DNA of 8,091 nucleotides from Candidatus Nitrosopumilus sp. (GTDB lineage: Archaea; Thermoproteota; Nitrososphaeria; Nitrososphaerales; Nitrosopumilaceae): assembly GCA_029861085.1 (NCBI GenBank), contig JAOUAE010000054.1, forward strand, positions 1 through 8,091, read 5' to 3'. A model generated the notes under the pieces. That model searched no databases. It worked only from the letters and a program-made list of their open reading frames with translations, and was not told the origin of the DNA. Positions 5,485 to 8,091 of this stretch are shown one piece after another. The translations under genes and the position numbers were made by a program. Positions within the stretch are counted from its first letter, which is position 1. Every line of letters starts with the position of its first letter.

Positions 5485-6255
5485 TTAATTTCTAAGTCTA
5501 TTTATAATTTCTAGATGCCTTTTACAAAATTTTTTATTTTCTATTTGGGTGTAAAATAGATCTTTTTGCCGGTGTGCGTTAAATAACCTGCATTCCTTGT
5601 TGCCACAAAATGATTCTCCTGTTTCGTAATAAATTATGGATTGCAACAGATATCCCTCTACGATTTCATGTAGCCGTGAATCATGATATTCTAAAAATTT
5701 ACCTTTAAATTTTTTCTTGACCTCTTCAATACTTTCTTTAGAAAAGCTTGTCATTAGATCTAGGTAGTACTGTTTTGGTTTTGCTGGTGCCTCTATAATT
5801 CCCGTAATTGAAATTATTGCAGGATTGGAACCAATTAAAGCCCTTGCATGGTATCTGAAATCTCCTTCATCAAACGTACATGTTAGCTTGTTTGTAAAAA
5901 CAACGTGTAAAATGTCCTCTGTGTTTTCATTTGTTGGAATGAATTCTGTTACTATATTTTGTAATTCAAATCCGTCATACAATATCGTAGATTCTTTCTC
6001 AGTTCTGTCTTTGTTTTCTTTTTCAATTTGAATGTCATCTATTGTTGGAACATATTTTTTGAATTGCTTTTTTAAATTAAAAATTCTTGTGTTTGCAATT
6101 TTTTCAAATATTTTTTCATTTGAAAATTGAAAGAAATTTTTTCTTAATTCTGTTTCTATTGGAAATGTGTCCGTGATGATTTTTTTTATTTTCTTTAATT
6201 GTATTTCGGGAACCGTAGGTTCGTCATAAAGAATGATTTTAGAAATTTTCAACAT
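5485..6255 (-). CDS. Putative metallopeptidase-like zinc protein (archaemetzincin-like C-terminus)
   Basis: The 256-residue product has a poorly conserved Lys/Glu-rich N-terminal half (1-110), then a more family-like part: DFRYHARALIGSNPAIIS (132-149), SGIVEAP-like TGIIEAPAKPKQYY (151-164), and a C-terminal H196-E-I-V-E-G followed by C217-x4-C222-x-L-x19-C244-x2-H247. Archaemetzincins read HExxHxxGxxH-C-x4-C-x-M-x17-C-x2-C, so the spacing is similar, but here the second active-site His is Glu (HEIVE) and about ten residues are inserted. It may belong to DUF6775, described as a putative metallopeptidase family; I recall this name but could not check it. It lies 20 nt after thi4 on the same strand, so co-transcription is likely. 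There is no signal peptide; it is presumably cytoplasmic. Activity is unknown. Confidence 0.7.
   Translation of the reverse strand: MLKISKIILYDEPTVPEIQLKKIKKIITDTFPIETELRKNFFQFSNEKIFEKIANTRIFNLKKQFKKYVPTIDDIQIEKENKDRTEKESTILYDGFELQNIVTEFIPTNENTEDILHVVFTNKLTCTFDEGDFRYHARALIGSNPAIISITGIIEAPAKPKQYYLDLMTSFSKESIEEVKKKFKGKFLEYHDSRLHEIVEGYLLQSIIYYETGESFCGNKECRLFNAHRQKDLFYTQIENKKFCKRHLEIINRLRN
5530..5540 (+). terminator. Possible T-run terminator after mdh
   Basis: TTTTTTATTTT begins 48 nt past the mdh stop, inside the convergent gene. It is a plausible archaeal T-rich terminator for the USP/mdh transcript. The two convergent stops are 2 nt apart, so there is no intergenic room for one. Confidence 0.35.
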
Positions 6256-6273
6256 AAAAATTATGTTTTTATG
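6253..6273. repeat. AT-only inverted repeat spanning a start codon
   Basis: CATAAAAA (6253-6260) pairs with TTTTTATG (6266-6273) around a 5-nt loop. It fills most of the thi4 to zinc-protein gap and includes the downstream gene's ATG (6253-6255 on the minus strand). The stem is weak (mostly A-T) and could arise by chance; it might slow initiation or act as a partial terminator after thi4. Confidence 0.3.
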
Positions 6274-6275
6274 GC

Positions 6276-7094
6276 TTATCTTTCTAACTCTTTGATTTTA
6301 GCTGCAGTAATTTCTGCTGCTTTTTTACCTGAGAATAACATTGATCCAAATGTTGGGCCCATTCTTGCCAATCCGTGTGTTTCTGTAACTGACATTCCTG
6401 CTGCAACTAATCCTGGATACACTTCTCCAGTTTTATCAACAACATGCTCTTCTCCTTCATTTACGTGCATTGGATTCATTCCTTTCCACTTTACTAGTCC
6501 TCTATCGACTAATCTCTTTACGGCAACCGAATCATGACCTGATGCATCGATGATGATTTTAGCTTCAAAAGCGACTGGATCAACACATGTAATGTTGCGT
6601 GGTAATGCTGAAACTGGCATCCAATTAACGACAATTCCTGCCACTCTGCCGTTTTTCATTACCAGGTCGTCAAACTTTGTGAGTTGAAGGAATTTTACTC
6701 CAGCATCACATGCTGCCCCAATTAATTTTGAAACTGCATGTGGTCCAGGTGTTAAGTATAATCCCTCTGCTACTTTTTTGTATGGTATTCCTAATTCATC
6801 CCATATTTTTTGAGAAGGTTCTCTAACTGTAACTGGATTCATCATGTATCCGCCTAACCAATAGCCCCCTCCCAAGTAGTTGTTTTGCTCAATAACCAAA
6901 ACTTTGTAGCCCATGTTTGAGAGCTCTCTACTTGCGGTTAGTCCTGCAGGCCCTGCACCAATAATTATTACATCTGATTCGGCTCTATCGATTAAAACCT
7001 CATGAAATTCATTTGCGATTGCACGTGTAATTTCAACTTCACGTACGTCAGTAAATATTTTAGAAGATTGTTCTGCTATGGTTGCTTCTTGCAT
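6276..7094 (-). CDS. thi4: Thiamine thiazole synthase Thi4, cysteine type
   Basis: Thi4 builds the ADP-thiazole precursor of thiamin from NAD, glycine and a sulfur source with iron. The 272-residue product is the usual archaeal length: lead-in helix ITRAIANEFHEVL (22-34), dinucleotide fold GAGPAG (46-51), GGGYWLGG (75-82), TCVDP (169-173), SGHDS (185-189) and the C-terminal HGLARMGPTFGSML (240-253). Cys170 sits where the yeast and Haloferax enzymes have the cysteine; in yeast this residue donates its sulfur in a single-turnover reaction. Methanogen enzymes with His there use sulfide catalytically. By this rule the protein is of the sacrificial type. It heads a minus-strand operon with the zinc-ligand protein and is divergent from the nitrite/sulfite reductase gene. 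The ATG at 7092-7094 has no Shine-Dalgarno sequence. Confidence 0.95.
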   Translation of the reverse strand: MQEATIAEQSSKIFTDVREVEITRAIANEFHEVLIDRAESDVIIIGAGPAGLTASRELSNMGYKVLVIEQNNYLGGGYWLGGYMMNPVTVREPSQKIWDELGIPYKKVAEGLYLTPGPHAVSKLIGAACDAGVKFLQLTKFDDLVMKNGRVAGIVVNWMPVSALPRNITCVDPVAFEAKIIIDASGHDSVAVKRLVDRGLVKWKGMNPMHVNEGEEHVVDKTGEVYPGLVAAGMSVTETHGLARMGPTFGSMLFSGKKAAEITAAKIKELER

Positions 7095-7142
7095 GTAGGT
7101 GTTTCATTTTCTAAACAATTAATACTTTCCCACATTTTAAAA

Positions 7143-7160
7143 AATTAGGTAACACTAATT
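7143..7160. promoter_or_regulatory. Candidate operator AATTAG-N6-CTAATT
   Basis: AATTAGGTAACACTAATT is an inverted repeat with 6-base arms and a 6-base spacer. It is sandwiched between a minus-strand TATA-like box (7135-7145) and a plus-strand one (7162-7170), where a bound dimer could control both directions. Regulator unknown. Confidence 0.4.
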
Positions 7161-7245
7161 CATATTTAATTAAGACAAGTATGGAAATAGGAAAATTATG
7201 TTCATATCTGAAAATCTCTGTCCTAAAATATCCATATATCAAAAA

Positions 7246-7251
7246 TTTATA
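7246..7251 (+). promoter_or_regulatory. TATA-like box of the nitrite/sulfite reductase gene
   Basis: TTTATA, centred about 29 nt upstream of the TTG at 7278, supports that codon as the start of a nearly leaderless transcript. Confidence 0.5.
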
Positions 7252-7277
7252 ACCAAACTAAAAGGAAATTATTTGTA

Positions 7278-8091
7278 TTGACAATATCTGATCTTAAACA
7301 ATCTGCTCCTGATTCTATCAAATCTAAAATAAATTGGGCTAGAATGGAAGAGGCTGATAATTTTGCTAAAACTGTGAAACTATTCCGTCAGGGAAAATAT
7401 GACGAAGATAGTTTTAGAAGATTCAGACTTCAACATGGGGCATATGGCACTAGGATGACTGGTGATTATGCTATGGTTCGAATTAAACTTCCTGCAGGGG
7501 AAATCTATCCTGATCAAATTGAAAAAATTTCCCAATTAAGTGAGCAATATTCTATAGGCAGTGCACACTTTTCCACTAGGGAAAACATTCAGCTTCATTG
7601 GGTAATACTTGAAGATGTTTCAGAAATATTTCGTGGCCTTGCTGAAGTTGGATTGACCTCAAGAGAAGCGTGTGGAAACTCTGTAAGAAATGTCATGTGC
7701 AGTCCTTTATCTGGTGTTTGCCCTGATGAAGAATTTGATTCAACTCCATATGCACTTGCAACTGCAAGATTCTTCTTGAGAAATCCAATGGCTCAAAATC
7801 TTCCACGTAAATTTAAGTTCAACTTCACCTGTTGTGAAAAACATGGGATGGTAAGAATGGTTGACGTTGGATTAATTCCGCAAATCCGAGAGATGGGTGG
7901 ATCTACTCAAAGAGGGTTTAAGATTTTTCTTGGTGGTGGATTGGGCAATAAATCTTTTGTTGGACATCAATTAGAAGAATTTACTCCTGAAGAAGATTTA
8001 CTTTACACTTCAATTGCTGTAATGAGAATATTTGATAGACTTGGTGATAGAAAAAACCTTGCAAGAAATAGAATGCGCTATCTTGTAAATG
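7278..8091 (+). CDS. Siroheme nitrite/sulfite reductase, N-terminal 271 codons (cut by window edge)
   Basis: The frame stays open to the window end and encodes the first half of a ferredoxin-type assimilatory nitrite or sulfite reductase, which reduces nitrite to ammonia or sulfite to sulfide at a coupled siroheme-[4Fe-4S] centre. Landmarks are the ferredoxin-like half-domain RLQHGAYGTR to MVRIKLPAGEI (50-76), S-T-R-E-N-I-Q-L-H (99-107), GNSVRNVMCSP (133-143), RKFKFNF (177-183) and GFKIFLGGGLG (213-223). Arg101, Arg137, Lys178 and Lys180 fit the anion-binding residues of the family. The cysteines that hold the cluster lie further on, outside the window, so substrate cannot be settled; in an ammonia oxidiser sulfite is the likelier one. 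No in-frame ATG precedes residue 23 and a stop lies at 7224-7226, so TTG at 7278 is chosen, backed by a TATA box. The ATG at 7344 is an alternative. Confidence 0.88.
   Translation, partial: MTISDLKQSAPDSIKSKINWARMEEADNFAKTVKLFRQGKYDEDSFRRFRLQHGAYGTRMTGDYAMVRIKLPAGEIYPDQIEKISQLSEQYSIGSAHFSTRENIQLHWVILEDVSEIFRGLAEVGLTSREACGNSVRNVMCSPLSGVCPDEEFDSTPYALATARFFLRNPMAQNLPRKFKFNFTCCEKHGMVRMVDVGLIPQIREMGGSTQRGFKIFLGGGLGNKSFVGHQLEEFTPEEDLLYTSIAVMRIFDRLGDRKNLARNRMRYLVN

Larger units (their letters stand above)
7095..7277. other. Divergent intergenic region between thi4 and the reductase gene
   Basis: This 183-nt AT-rich gap holds the promoters of both flanking genes. On the minus strand TTTTTTAAAAT (7135-7145) or TATTAATT (7117-7124) could be the thi4 TATA box. 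On the plus strand there are ATATTTAAT (7162-7170) and TTTATA (7246-7251). A palindrome at 7143-7160 lies between the opposed boxes. I see no tRNA or recognised riboswitch. Two nested short complementary pairs, TATGGA/TCCATA (7180-7185 with 7231-7236) and TAGGA/TCCTA (7188-7192 with 7221-7225), could fold in an RNA but may be chance. Confidence 0.5.

Noticed and set aside
6199..6537. 112-codon plus-strand frame
   Set aside because: It overlaps the antisense of thi4 and of the zinc-protein start; the minus-strand products have clear family motifs and this one has none.
7181..7252. 23-codon ATG frame in the thi4/reductase gap
   Set aside because: Very short, no ribosome binding site, composition like random AT-rich DNA, and no TATA-like box at the right distance.
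7095..7277. TPP riboswitch upstream of thi4
   Set aside because: I looked on the minus strand for the conserved CUGAGA and ACCUGAU-type elements and did not find them; the leader is also too short if the nearby TATA-like boxes are used.
1..8091. CRISPR array, insertion sequence, tRNA or rRNA gene
   Set aside because: No regularly spaced repeats, terminal inverted repeats with a transposase, or tRNA-like arms were seen; coding regions fill nearly the whole window.

Overview
The window looks like a low-GC archaeal chromosome, most likely a marine ammonia-oxidising archaeon (Nitrosopumilus-like, Nitrososphaerota). This rests on AT-rich DNA, compact alternating short operons, TATA-like boxes about 25-30 nt upstream of start codons with almost no 5' leader, several TTG starts, and the gene mix: archaeal-type Thi4, a siroheme nitrite/sulfite reductase, small universal stress proteins (USP) and stand-alone CBS proteins. 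No similarity search was possible, so the lineage is an inference.

Layout. Bases 1-1369 (minus strand) are a short operon: thioredoxin reductase, a 71-residue protein joined to it by a TAATG stop/start overlap, and the start of a third gene that leaves the window. Bases 1418-4563 form a stress-type cluster: a two-CBS protein (minus) divergent from two overlapping USP genes (plus), then a four-CBS protein (minus) divergent from a ribosome-hibernation-factor-like gene that runs into a third USP. A dehydrogenase of the malate/lactate family (4580-5482, plus) follows the third USP after 16 nt. Bases 5485-7094 (minus) hold thiazole synthase Thi4 followed by a zinc-ligand-rich protein with an archaemetzincin-like C-terminus. 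From 7278 to the right edge runs a nitrite/sulfite reductase gene, cut by the window end; it begins with TTG.

How the genes may work together. The 1418-4563 block brings together adenine-nucleotide sensors (CBS, USP) and a probable ribosome-silencing factor, which suggests an energy-limitation or dormancy response. Both divergent promoter regions in the block carry the same 11-base palindrome-like word, TTGAAAATCAA, starting 61 nt upstream of the first plus-strand ATG in each case, so the block may be one small regulon. The right-hand part is biosynthetic (thiamin thiazole, and reduced sulfur or nitrogen); its divergent promoter region contains a different palindrome between opposed TATA-like boxes.

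Most noteworthy points: the shared 11-mer; the dehydrogenase, whose cofactor site (N30-R31) and substrate loop depart from the usual malate and lactate enzymes; Thi4 with a cysteine at the sulfur-donor position; and the protein at 5485-6255, which keeps an archaemetzincin-like zinc-knuckle pattern but lacks a complete HExxH motif.
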